Of a stretch of 64,000 nt of DNA, positions 1 through 7,886 are shown piece after piece. The notes beneath the pieces are model-generated. The model ran no database searches. It had not been told where the DNA came from and worked only from the letters and a program-made list of their open reading frames with translations. The position numbers and the translations under genes were made by a program. Within the stretch, counting starts at the first letter, position 1. Each line of letters opens with the position of its first letter. The DNA comes from Caulobacter sp. SL161 (lineage in GTDB: Bacteria; Pseudomonadota; Alphaproteobacteria; Caulobacterales; Caulobacteraceae), in assembly GCF_026672375.1 (NCBI RefSeq), contig NZ_JAPPRA010000001.1, positions 3,038,001 to 3,102,000 on the forward strand, read 5' to 3'.

Positions 1-1
1 G

Positions 2-127
2 CTGCTGCAGGCCAACAACATCACCAACGAGCCCTTCAAGACCTACGACAACGACGATCAGCGCCAGACCATCGACTACCAGAAGTATGGCGCGACCTAC
101 ATGGTCGGCGTGTCGTACCGCTTCTAA
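2..127 (+). CDS. TonB-dependent receptor, C-terminal fragment
   Basis: Only the last 41 codons are inside the window; the gene begins before base 1. The frame ends in a GVSYRF-stop tail. An outer-membrane beta strand ending in aromatic Phe is the hallmark of TonB-dependent receptors and other large beta barrels, and the preceding NNITNEPF stretch is typical of the last strands of Caulobacter receptors. It lies 104 bp upstream of a tryptophan-halogenase-like gene, a pairing common in Caulobacter carbohydrate-uptake loci. The substrate cannot be told from this fragment. The assignment to a TonB receptor is an inference from the tail and its neighbour. Confidence 0.7.
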   Translation: MLQANNITNEPFKTYDNDDQRQTIDYQKYGATYMVGVSYRF

Positions 128-156
128 TCCCCAAACCTCCTCCTGCAATCTCGGAG

Positions 157-188
157 CCCCGCCGGATCATTCCGGCGGGGTCTTTTTT
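157..188 (+). terminator. Rho-independent terminator after the TonB receptor
   Basis: A perfect 10-bp stem (CCCCGCCGGA at 157-166, TCCGGCGGGG at 171-180) with a 4-nt loop is followed by TCTTTTTT. It starts 30 bp after the receptor stop codon and should separate the receptor from the halogenase gene. Confidence 0.92.
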
Positions 189-231
189 ATGAGAGCCTCC
201 GCGCAGAGAGGCGGGCCTGGGCAGGACGCGA

Positions 232-1746
232 ATGACCGATACGGCGATCAAGGCCGTGACCATCGTGGGCGGGGGAACCGCCGGCTGGATCAGCGCGGCC
301 CTGCTCTCGCGTACGCTGGGCCCCTCTGTCGCCATCACCGTCGTCGAGTCCGACGAGATCGGCATCGTCGGGGTCGGCGAGGCCACCATTCCGGCCATCC
401 GGCTGCTCAACGGCCTGCTGGGACTGGACGAGAACGACTTCCTCGCCGCCACCCACGGCACCATCAAGCTGGGGATCGAGTTCGTCGACTGGCACACGGT
501 GGGCCAGTCCTATCTGCACGCCTTCGGCCCCATCGGCCGCCCGCTGGGCATGGCGCCGTTCCATCACTACTGGCTGCGTCGGCGCCAGGCCGGGCATGAC
601 GAGAGCCTTTGGGACTATTCCCTCAACGCCCAGGCGGCCAAGGCCGGGCGTTTCGACCGCATCGCCCAGGTGGGCGGCGGCTATCTGGAGGGGCTCGTCT
701 ACGCCTTCCACTTCGACGCCGCGCTCTACGCTCAGTACCTGCGCCGCTACAGCGAGGCTCAGGGCGTCACCCGCGTCGAAGGGCGCATTGTCGGGGTCGA
801 CCAGAACCCCGAGAGCGGCTTCGTCACGGGCCTCACCCTGCAGGACGGCCGCAAGGTCGGCGGCGAGTTCTTCATCGACTGCTCGGGCTTCCGCGGCCTG
901 CTGATCGAGGAGACCCTGAAAAGCGGCTATGAGGACTGGCGCGCCTGGCTGCCGATGGACAGCGCCATCGCCGTCCCCTGCGCCTCGGTCACGCCCCTCA
1001 CCCCCTATACCCGCGCCACCGCCCATGGGGCCGGCTGGCAGTGGCGCATCCCCCTGCAACACCGCACCGGCAACGGCCACGTGTTCTGCAGCGACCATAT
1101 CGACGCGGCCCAGGCGACCGACGTGCTGATGGCCAATCTGGACGGCGCCCCGCTGGCCGAACCGAGACAGCTGCGGTTCACGACGGGCCGGCGCAAGCAG
1201 TTCTGGAACCGCAATGTCGTGGCCCTGGGCCTGGCCAGCGGCTTCATGGAGCCGCTGGAGTCGACCAGCATCCACCTGGTGCAGTCCGCCCTCAGCCGGC
1301 TTCTGGCGCTCTTCCCCGATCGCGGCTTCAACCCGGTCGAGATCGCCGAATACAATCGCCAGACGGCCCTGGAGTACGAGTACATCCGCGACTTTCTGGT
1401 GCTGCACTACAAGGCCACGACGCGCGAGGACACGCCGTTCTGGCAGGCGGTGCGCCGGATGGAGATGCCCGACAGCCTCAAGGCCCGCATCGCGCTGTTC
1501 TCCCAGTCCGGCCGCCTGTTCAGCCAGGACGACGACCTCTTCAAGGAGGCCAGCTGGATCCAGGTGCTGATCGGCCAAGGCGTGATCCCCGAGGCCTTCC
1601 ATCCGCTCACCGGCGTCGTCTCCGACGCCCAGCTCGACGAGTATCTGGCCAATCTGCGCCAGATCATGAGCCGGGCGATCGACGCCCTGCCCGCCCACGG
1701 CGACTTCATCGCCAAAAACTGTCCCAGCCGGCCTGCGCGCGCCTGA
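232..1746 (+). CDS. Flavin-dependent tryptophan halogenase family protein
   Basis: 504 aa, the usual length of the PrnA/RebH family, which uses FADH2, chloride and oxygen to halogenate an aromatic substrate. Visible signatures: FAD-binding GGGTAGW near residues 13-19, a Lys at residue 79 within GTIKLG (the position of the catalytic Lys of PrnA), the family motif WxWxIP (WQWRIP), and EPLES near residues 340-344, which holds the conserved active-site Glu. All key residues look intact. In Caulobacter such genes usually sit beside TonB receptors in sugar-utilisation loci, and true halogenation of tryptophan has not been shown for most of them, so substrate is unknown. A flavin reductase partner is not seen in this window. 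Start chosen at ATG 232; no strong Shine-Dalgarno is visible. Confidence 0.9.
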   Translation: MTDTAIKAVTIVGGGTAGWISAALLSRTLGPSVAITVVESDEIGIVGVGEATIPAIRLLNGLLGLDENDFLAATHGTIKLGIEFVDWHTVGQSYLHAFGPIGRPLGMAPFHHYWLRRRQAGHDESLWDYSLNAQAAKAGRFDRIAQVGGGYLEGLVYAFHFDAALYAQYLRRYSEAQGVTRVEGRIVGVDQNPESGFVTGLTLQDGRKVGGEFFIDCSGFRGLLIEETLKSGYEDWRAWLPMDSAIAVPCASVTPLTPYTRATAHGAGWQWRIPLQHRTGNGHVFCSDHIDAAQATDVLMANLDGAPLAEPRQLRFTTGRRKQFWNRNVVALGLASGFMEPLESTSIHLVQSALSRLLALFPDRGFNPVEIAEYNRQTALEYEYIRDFLVLHYKATTREDTPFWQAVRRMEMPDSLKARIALFSQSGRLFSQDDDLFKEASWIQVLIGQGVIPEAFHPLTGVVSDAQLDEYLANLRQIMSRAIDALPAHGDFIAKNCPSRPARA

Positions 1747-2517
1747 CCCGATAGGCGCGAGCGCTCCCCCCGTCACGGACGCTCCAGGCGCTCGCTAGCC
1801 CGCCGGCGCACGGCGCGCCGATCTGCACACAGCCATAGACGGCCACGCCGCCCATAGCGCCCAGGATCGCGCGCCGCCCCCGCGTGCCTAGCGACGTCCT
1901 ACGCGAGCCACACTCTGACGTTCGGAATTGGGACCTTAGGACTTATGCGGGATGTCACCGGCGCCTCGCCGGCCCGTATAGGCCCGCTTTCTTCGGGATA
2001 TGGGGCGGCGGACGTCACCCGGGTTGCGGGAGGGGCATGCGGCAGCAGGCCTTCGATCGCGCTACGGCCGGTGTAGGGGTTCAAGATCCCGTAGAGCTCA
2101 ACCTGAAGTCGCGATCTGTATCCGACATGCGCCGGATTGCTTCAAGCGCCCAAGCGTCAACTTCAGTGATGCGACATCTGGCGCCGAGTATGCACGCCAC
2201 TTGTGACGCCCAACCGCTTCTTTTTTGGAGACCCTCGCAAAGTTCCAAGATTTCAATCTCTTCAGACACTCCATTCCAGGCCTGAAAGCTAGTGTCGGTG
2301 TCCACTGCCAAGAGCGAGGATCACGGGAAGATCAATCTGCTGCCCCAATTTTTCGTTAGACTGTCGAAACAAGCGTATGGCCGTCGCTGAGCTAGGATCA
2401 CCCTGCGTAACACAGTGTAGAAAAGTGTCTGTCTTGCCAGACAAGGTGGTTCACTTGTTAAGCAAGTTTGATAGAAGTGCGCTGCTCCGGCGTCACGCCG
2501 GCGGCGTGGGGGCCTTC
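1747..2517. other. 770-bp non-coding region at the left edge of the CHASE2/TPS/CHAT segment
   Basis: No gene is convincing here. An inverted repeat (GCGAGCGC at 1757-1764, GCGCTCGC at 1788-1795) follows the halogenase and may act as a terminator, though it has no T tract. From about 1900 the sequence becomes clearly richer in A+T than the halogenase gene. Two short antisense frames (2081-2311 and 1899-2084, both -) read like degraded protein sequence but match nothing I recognise. Just before the CHASE2 gene there are small inverted repeats, for example ACTTG-N5-CAAGT at 2453-2467 and GTCT-N8-AGAC around 2430-2445, which could be regulatory. This region probably carries the promoter of the CHASE2 operon and may contain a recombination junction. 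Confidence 0.5.
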
Positions 2518-3993
2518 ATGAAGAATTTCGTTCGAAGGGCGTCAGCCTTCGCCGGACATCTTTGGCGCGAGTTCGCAGGTTCGTGGCGGCGCGCGCTCAT
2601 TAGCTTTTGTGCCGGCCTCGTCGTTTTGGCGCTCATTCGGATTCCGGTCGTCGAGCGCTCAATCATCGGCGAACCGGACCGTGAGATGCTGAGCACGGCC
2701 TTTAAGCTGACCAAGGACGCCGTGGTTGGCGACGGACCTCCGGCTGTGCTGCTCGATATCGACGACGCCACCTTGCGCCAACAGACCTATGTTCCTGTCC
2801 GGCCCGGCCGAGAACCGACGGCCTCCGCGCCACGGGGCATGTTGGCCGATCTGCTGAAGTTCATCCTGGCCACACCCTCTTCGTCCATGCCGGGCGCGGT
2901 GATTGTCGATGTCGATATCGGCGCGCCGGCGCCGGACGATCCACAAGGGTCGGCCGCTCTAAGGCAGGTTCTGGAAAACTGGGCGGCGACGCCCCATGCC
3001 CCACGGCTAATCATTGCTCGCGAGGCCTTCGCTCCAGCGGTTCTGGGCCTGGAGGGCGAGAGCCCCATGCTGCCCCAGACCGACTATGATCCTATTGTCG
3101 CCAAGGCTCAGAATATCCACTGGTCCACCGTCCGGGTTCTCGCCGACTTGCACGGAACAGTGCGCGAATTTCTACCCTTCCAATGTGTTGTTCAGAACGG
3201 CCGTGTGGCCCCCCTTTACTCTGCGGCGCTGCTGGCCAGTGAGGCGTTGAGTGGAAAGCCGCCCGCCGGCAGTCCCGCGGCGCTCGCGTTCGAAGAGGCG
3301 CCGAAAGCCTGCGCCAACTCGCACGCGCCCGCGCACGCTGCAAATCATCACATGGATCAGGATGGGGAGGTGATCCACTTCCAGCTTTCCCTGGCGCCGC
3401 GGCATGAGGAACCAGCCTGGGCGCTGCTGCCGGCCAGCTGGCCAGGGTTCAAGACCTGCGGCGCGGACTCCGACGCCTCTGTGTTCCGCCGCGTATCGGC
3501 AGGCGACATCCTGGCGGCGGGCCCAGATGCCGGTCGAGAGTTCCTTTGTCGTCGCTTGGCGATCATCGGCGGCACCAACTCCGTCGCCAACGACTTTCAA
3601 CAAACGCCGCTGCACATGATGTCAGGCCCCATGATCCTCACCAACGCAGTGCGTGGGATCAGTGGGACTGATGGCGGCCTGCGTCAGGCGGGGCTCCCCG
3701 CCCAGATCGCCGCCCTCTTGTGCATCAGCTTGATGATCACCTTTGGCTTCGCGGTGTCTCGAGCGCTGCGCGAGCGCTATCACCACCGCAAATCCCGCGC
3801 GAGCCACTGGGCGCACCACGTGGTCCTGCTGCCGCTGAACCCGGTCGTCATCAACCTTCTCATCGGCCTTGCGGCGCACTGGGTCGGCGTCGCGATTCTG
3901 CTGGTGACATTGAAGTACGGATTTTGGGGCTTCATGTCTGCGCCGGCCTTCGGTGCGGCAGTCGCTGAAACTATTCAGGAATTCTCGGAGTAG
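2518..3993 (+). CDS. CHASE2-domain inner-membrane sensor without an output domain
   Basis: About 491 aa from the chosen ATG at 2518 (MKNFVRRASAFAG); an upstream ATG at 2377 would add 47 residues without sensor-like sequence. A first hydrophobic helix (ALISFCAGLVVLALI) is followed by a roughly 350-residue extracytoplasmic domain with CHASE2-type features: an early AVLLDIDDATL segment, a later VIVDVDI strand, and a closing RRLAIIGGTNSVANDFQQTP segment. Two or three membrane helices follow (QIAALLCISLMITFGF; VVINLLIGLAAHWVGVAILLV). CHASE2 proteins normally continue into a cyclase, kinase or GGDEF domain; this one ends after the helices, so any signal must pass to a partner. It is followed 5 bp later by the exported FecR-like gene and faces the CHAT/TPS operon. 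CHASE2 is assigned from the fold pattern, not a profile search. Confidence 0.75.
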   Translation: MKNFVRRASAFAGHLWREFAGSWRRALISFCAGLVVLALIRIPVVERSIIGEPDREMLSTAFKLTKDAVVGDGPPAVLLDIDDATLRQQTYVPVRPGREPTASAPRGMLADLLKFILATPSSSMPGAVIVDVDIGAPAPDDPQGSAALRQVLENWAATPHAPRLIIAREAFAPAVLGLEGESPMLPQTDYDPIVAKAQNIHWSTVRVLADLHGTVREFLPFQCVVQNGRVAPLYSAALLASEALSGKPPAGSPAALAFEEAPKACANSHAPAHAANHHMDQDGEVIHFQLSLAPRHEEPAWALLPASWPGFKTCGADSDASVFRRVSAGDILAAGPDAGREFLCRRLAIIGGTNSVANDFQQTPLHMMSGPMILTNAVRGISGTDGGLRQAGLPAQIAALLCISLMITFGFAVSRALRERYHHRKSRASHWAHHVVLLPLNPVVINLLIGLAAHWVGVAILLVTLKYGFWGFMSAPAFGAAVAETIQEFSE

Positions 3994-3998
3994 AACCC

Positions 3999-4850
3999 AT
4001 GAAGTCTAAGGTGTCATTGCTCGCGTTCGCTGCTGCGTTTACTGTCCTGGGAGCCTCCAGTGTCCAAGCGTCCTGCTCGGGCGCAGGGGTTATTACCCGA
4101 ATTAATGGCAAGCCACAGGACGTGATCATCACACGCGCCGGCGCGCCTGTGGCTCGGCCGCGTGTGTTGGACGTGGTCTGCGACCAGGATGTCATCAAGA
4201 CTGAGAACGGGGCCACCGTCCTGGTGTCGCTGGACGGTGCGGGTAAGGTCACTGTCGGCGCAGCGCCCTACACCGTGAAGGGCCGGGCTAAGGCCCAGGT
4301 TTCCCATAGCGCTTACAGCGCCCTGGTTGATCACCTGATGCCAGACATGAAGCGCCAACCTTGGGACGTGCGCCTTCGTGGCGGCGAACCGCCGCTGGAT
4401 TTCGCGGTCGCCTCACTGTCGACCGGCGGCCAGCAACTTACCGCTGGACGCACGCAACTGCTGGTTCGTCTGATAGGCGGGACGCCCGGCTACAAGCTGT
4501 CTATCCTGTCTGGTGATAAGGTGTTGGCTAACGGGGCTAGCGCTGACGGCGACGTGGCGCTGGCCACCCCTGCCCTAGCGCCGGGCGACTATGTGCTGAA
4601 AGCCACGGACGCTGCAGGCGCCGTTCAGACGGGCAAGATCACGGTCGTGGCCGATGCGCCGCCCACGCCTGCTGAATTCAAGACCTTTGAAGATCTCGAA
4701 GTGCAGCAGGCAGCCACAGCAGCGGACCTGGCGCGCGTGTTGCCAGACGTCTGGAGCTTTGAAGCCGAGCAGATCCTTCATTCCGCCCCGCTCAACGGTC
4801 TCGATCGCGGCAGTGTTTACCGTCTGATCGAAAGCTATGCGGGCGGCTGA
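3999..4850 (+). CDS. Exported FecR-like protein of unknown function
   Basis: 283 aa with a clear Sec signal peptide (MKSKVSLLAFAAAFTVLG, cleavage after VQA near residue 25). Residues about 45-90 read like a FecR-type beta domain: a DQDVIKTENGATVLVSL segment followed by GKVTVG, resembling the usual pattern of a threshold statement followed by a D/N-G turn. The central part (RTQLLVRLIGGTPGYKLSI to DYVLKATDAAG) looks like an Ig-like beta domain, and the last 60 residues look helical. The gene begins 5 bp after the CHASE2 stop, so the two are surely co-transcribed. FecR-like domains recur beside CHASE2 and CHAT proteins in other bacteria. No enzymatic motif is visible. It is probably a periplasmic partner of the sensor. 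Confidence 0.7.
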   Translation: MKSKVSLLAFAAAFTVLGASSVQASCSGAGVITRINGKPQDVIITRAGAPVARPRVLDVVCDQDVIKTENGATVLVSLDGAGKVTVGAAPYTVKGRAKAQVSHSAYSALVDHLMPDMKRQPWDVRLRGGEPPLDFAVASLSTGGQQLTAGRTQLLVRLIGGTPGYKLSILSGDKVLANGASADGDVALATPALAPGDYVLKATDAAGAVQTGKITVVADAPPTPAEFKTFEDLEVQQAATAADLARVLPDVWSFEAEQILHSAPLNGLDRGSVYRLIESYAGG

Positions 4851-4875
4851 GACGTCATCCTAGCCGGTGGGGGAA

Positions 4876-4904
4876 GGGCGAGGCCGAGGCCTCGCCCTTT
4901 TTTA
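4876..4904 (+). terminator. Terminator between the convergent CHASE2 and CHAT operons
   Basis: A perfect 9-bp stem (GGGCGAGGC at 4876-4884, GCCTCGCCC at 4889-4897) with a CGAG loop is followed by seven T residues. The stop codon of the convergent CHAT gene (4902-4904) lies inside the T tract, so the two operons share this short boundary. The - strand lacks a good T run, so it works mainly for the + operon. Confidence 0.93.
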
Positions 4905-7886
4905 TTGGATCCGAGAGGCGCCGTCGCCGATGAGGACGAAGGCGGCCCAATAGAACGGATGGCCGGTCTCAGGGTTGCTATAGAGGCTCCGTTGAGAGCT
5001 GGCCAACGCCTTGGCCAAGGGCTGGCTCGCGGCTCCGGCGTTCTCAAAGAAGGCATGCATCTGAGCGGCTGAAGAGGCTGAGTCCACCTTCCACTGGGTG
5101 GCGAGGACATCCGAAGCGCCGGCGTAGATGAAGCCTCGCGCCAAGCCGCTAAGGGCCTCGCCGCCGTCGGCCATGCCGCTACGCGCAGCGTCGAGCTGCC
5201 CGCCGCCTGCAGTGTCGCAGGCTGACAACACGACCAACCGTGCGGTCAGCTTCAGATCCAGCAACGCCGAGGCTTCGATCAGCCCCAGACCTTTCGGACC
5301 GAGCGACGTCAGAAGGGCTGGCTCGGGAAAACAGGACGAAAGGCCCAGAACGCCGTGAGTGGCGATCAGCACGACGTCGGCCTGGGCCACTTCGGGCGCG
5401 CTGAAGAAGTCGCTGTCGGTGAAATCCGCGCCTAGTCGAACGCGCGCTGCGCTCTTGAAGATGTCCGCAACTGTCTGAGCCTCGCGGGCGGTATCGGGCA
5501 AGGCGTCGAGGAACGTCAGGCTGCGCTCGATATCGCGGCGGCAGCTTTCGGACAGGCCGCGCTCGGCCGCCAGCCGAGAGGCCACGGCGCCCGGGTCTGG
5601 GCGGAAATCTCCGTAGATGGCGACCGAGCCTGAGGAGGCGCGCTTCGCCGCACTCTGCCGCAGCCGCACGAAGGTGGCCGGTCCCAAAGAGGTCGCCATC
5701 GCGATATGGCGGCCCAGCCAATCGACTTGGCTGTAGTCGCCCTCGGCCTTGACCTTTGCGAGGAGCGCTGGGCTCGGGACCGTACGGGTGAGAGCCGCGA
5801 AGGGGATGGACGCCAGCGAGCCGCCAGCGTCGATCTGCAAGGTCTCCAGACCGTCGATCAGCTTGGCGACGGGGCTGAGCAATGCTTGGTAGAGCTCCGC
5901 CGAACTTCGGAGATCAAAGTCCGGCAGGCGACCCCGCTTTAGACTTGTGGTGCGGCGAATGGCTGTCACACGCTTTTCGATTTCGACGGCGGACATGCCG
6001 ATCCGATAGGGCGTCACGCCGTCGGCGGTGATCAGCGCCGCATAGCCAGCTTGGCGAGCGAGCACGATGCGCAGATAGCCTTCCTTAGCCGCCAGCACAC
6101 CGCGTACATCGGCGCTCGGTCCCTTGGGATTGACGAGTTCCAGATAACGCGGGGCCAACTGTCGCAAGGAGTCTTCCGCGACGCGCAAGCGCTGCGCCGC
6201 CGCTTCAGTCGCCCTTACGGCGGCCTCCTGTTCGTTGGCGCTGGCGCCTTCGCTCTGGGCCCGCTGCTGGGTAGTCAAAGCCGCGCGATACAGGCGTTCG
6301 GCGTCCTGGTAGGCGCGAGCCTGAGCGCCACCGTCAGACAACGCCATGCGCGCGGCCAGTTGCGCGGCCGAACGGGCGGCAGCTCCATCCCAGACCAAGG
6401 CCAGGGTCTCAAAGTACTCCGCCGCCAGGGCCGGGTCGGAGCGATCATTGTAAGCCGCGAGCAAGACCTCAAGATGCCGCGCCGCGATATCGCCGGGCAT
6501 GCCTGGCGTTTCGGTCTGGCGGGAGAAGATCGCGACGCCGCGCCGTCCACTCGCCAAGGCCTGATCGCGTGCGCCAAGCCCGACCTGAGCAGCCTCCAGC
6601 GTCAGCCAGAGATGGGCCTCGGTGCGCGTCCCGGCGGCGGTCGTCGCCACCAGGGCGAGACCGCGCCGCGCTTCAGATTCGGCGCCCTTGTAGTCACCAC
6701 CGTTCAACAGGGTTTCAGCCCGCTCGGCGAGGATTTGAGCCTCGAGCCAGGCGGGCGGCTGCTGGATATCGTTCAACACGGTGAGCGCATTATCGAGATC
6801 CGAAATCGCTTCAGCCTTGCCGAGTCCGCGCGCGGCGACGGCGGCCAGATAGAAGCGCTGCGCTCGCAGAATGGCCGCCCGATCCTGACGAGACGCCTCG
6901 CCGAGCCCCGCCAGCATGCTTTGCGCTTCGCTGGGCACACCGTTGAGCCGCGTCTGCGCAGGCCCGGTGTCGCTGGAATCGCCCTTGCGCGTAGCCCTCG
7001 CAAAGCCCAAGGCCTTATCGAATTGGCGCCGGTTGAGCAGGTCCATGATCCGATAGTTGAGGATCTTGGCGTTCAGGAGTTCGTCGTTGCCGGCGTTGAC
7101 GTTCGCCTGATCGAAGATCGCGGCTGCTTCATCGAAGCGCCGGATATTGGATAGATTGAGCGCGATTTCGGCGAGGATTTCGCCTTCACCGGCCCGGTCT
7201 TCCGGCGCGATAGCCTTATGCAAGCGAAGCAACTCGGAGAAGTCATCACTGGCCGAGCCAAAACTCCAGACAGCGTTGTGCTCGTAGGCGCGCCGCCGAA
7301 CGAGTTCGTACTTGGCGCTCGCCGCCTGGCCCGGCGCGCCTTGCGGGTAGGCAGTTTGGATCTGATCTTGGCCTGCAGTCGCCGCAGCCGCGCTGCCTAT
7401 GGCCTTGGCGCTGATCGTTCCGCTCATCACCTTGGCGGCCGCCAAGAGAGAAGGCCAATCCGAAGGAAAGGCTGCGCCAACCGCGACGCGGCGACCGTGG
7501 CTGGCGATCAGACCGAATCGGCGGGGTCCCGATTCTTGTCGAGAACAGGCAATCTGGTTCAGATCGGAAAAGTCCGGGTCGCGAACCGCCTGCCCAACGC
7601 CGTCACAGAGCAGCTTCAAGGCCGCAAGGGCCCGCGTACGATCGGGAAACACCATGACGCGGCCAGAGGGAGTCTCCCAAGCGCCGCAATAGATGTCGGC
7701 CGCGTCGACGCCAGGCGGAACATCGAAGCGCAGAACGGCGCGGCAGGCCTGAGCCTCACTGTTCTGGCCAAGTTGGAAGTCCTTTTTTGGCGCGGCTGTG
7801 GCCGTACCTGAAACGGCGTACAGAAGCGAGCCGCCGAGCATGAGCGCGGCGACAAGCGCCTTTACCGGCGATCTTAAACCGATCAC
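4902..7886 (-). CDS. Exported CHAT-domain (caspase-like) protease with N-terminal repeats
   Basis: 994 aa from a GTG at 7886 that overlaps the TpsA stop as GTGA and has GGAGGT seven bases upstream; an ATG at 7916 would overlap more and put a polar stretch before the signal peptide. The N-terminus (SPVKALVAALMLGGSLLYAV, then ATAAP) is a Sec signal peptide. Residues about 190-560 are helical repeats of TPR type with many A/L/G repeats. The C-terminal 300 residues are a CHAT domain with both catalytic residues: His in IATHGVLG (about residue 844) and Cys in LSACDTAGG (about residue 890), followed by the typical SGLARGFIYAGA and LATQWKVD segments. CHAT proteins are clan CD cysteine peptidases related to separase and caspases. 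This one is predicted to act outside the cytoplasm, next to a two-partner secretion pair, so a substrate in the envelope is likely. Substrate unknown. Confidence 0.9.
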   Translation of the reverse strand: MIGLRSPVKALVAALMLGGSLLYAVSGTATAAPKKDFQLGQNSEAQACRAVLRFDVPPGVDAADIYCGAWETPSGRVMVFPDRTRALAALKLLCDGVGQAVRDPDFSDLNQIACSRQESGPRRFGLIASHGRRVAVGAAFPSDWPSLLAAAKVMSGTISAKAIGSAAAATAGQDQIQTAYPQGAPGQAASAKYELVRRRAYEHNAVWSFGSASDDFSELLRLHKAIAPEDRAGEGEILAEIALNLSNIRRFDEAAAIFDQANVNAGNDELLNAKILNYRIMDLLNRRQFDKALGFARATRKGDSSDTGPAQTRLNGVPSEAQSMLAGLGEASRQDRAAILRAQRFYLAAVAARGLGKAEAISDLDNALTVLNDIQQPPAWLEAQILAERAETLLNGGDYKGAESEARRGLALVATTAAGTRTEAHLWLTLEAAQVGLGARDQALASGRRGVAIFSRQTETPGMPGDIAARHLEVLLAAYNDRSDPALAAEYFETLALVWDGAAARSAAQLAARMALSDGGAQARAYQDAERLYRAALTTQQRAQSEGASANEQEAAVRATEAAAQRLRVAEDSLRQLAPRYLELVNPKGPSADVRGVLAAKEGYLRIVLARQAGYAALITADGVTPYRIGMSAVEIEKRVTAIRRTTSLKRGRLPDFDLRSSAELYQALLSPVAKLIDGLETLQIDAGGSLASIPFAALTRTVPSPALLAKVKAEGDYSQVDWLGRHIAMATSLGPATFVRLRQSAAKRASSGSVAIYGDFRPDPGAVASRLAAERGLSESCRRDIERSLTFLDALPDTAREAQTVADIFKSAARVRLGADFTDSDFFSAPEVAQADVVLIATHGVLGLSSCFPEPALLTSLGPKGLGLIEASALLDLKLTARLVVLSACDTAGGGQLDAARSGMADGGEALSGLARGFIYAGASDVLATQWKVDSASSAAQMHAFFENAGAASQPLAKALASSQRSLYSNPETGHPFYWAAFVLIGDGASRIQ

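Noticed and set aside
187..1776. Long - strand open frame opposite the halogenase gene
   Set aside because: Shadow frame caused by GC-rich third positions. The + strand protein has clear family motifs; the - frame is low-complexity G/A/V/R/Q sequence.
1884..2311. Short frames on both strands in the 1.7-2.5 kb gap
   Set aside because: They overlap each other and match no known family. The - strand frame at 2081-2311 is the most protein-like, but I cannot support it as a gene.
4876..4904. Equal bidirectional activity for the 4876-4904 terminator
   Set aside because: The - strand side has only a short TTCCC tract, so it is oriented mainly for the + operon.
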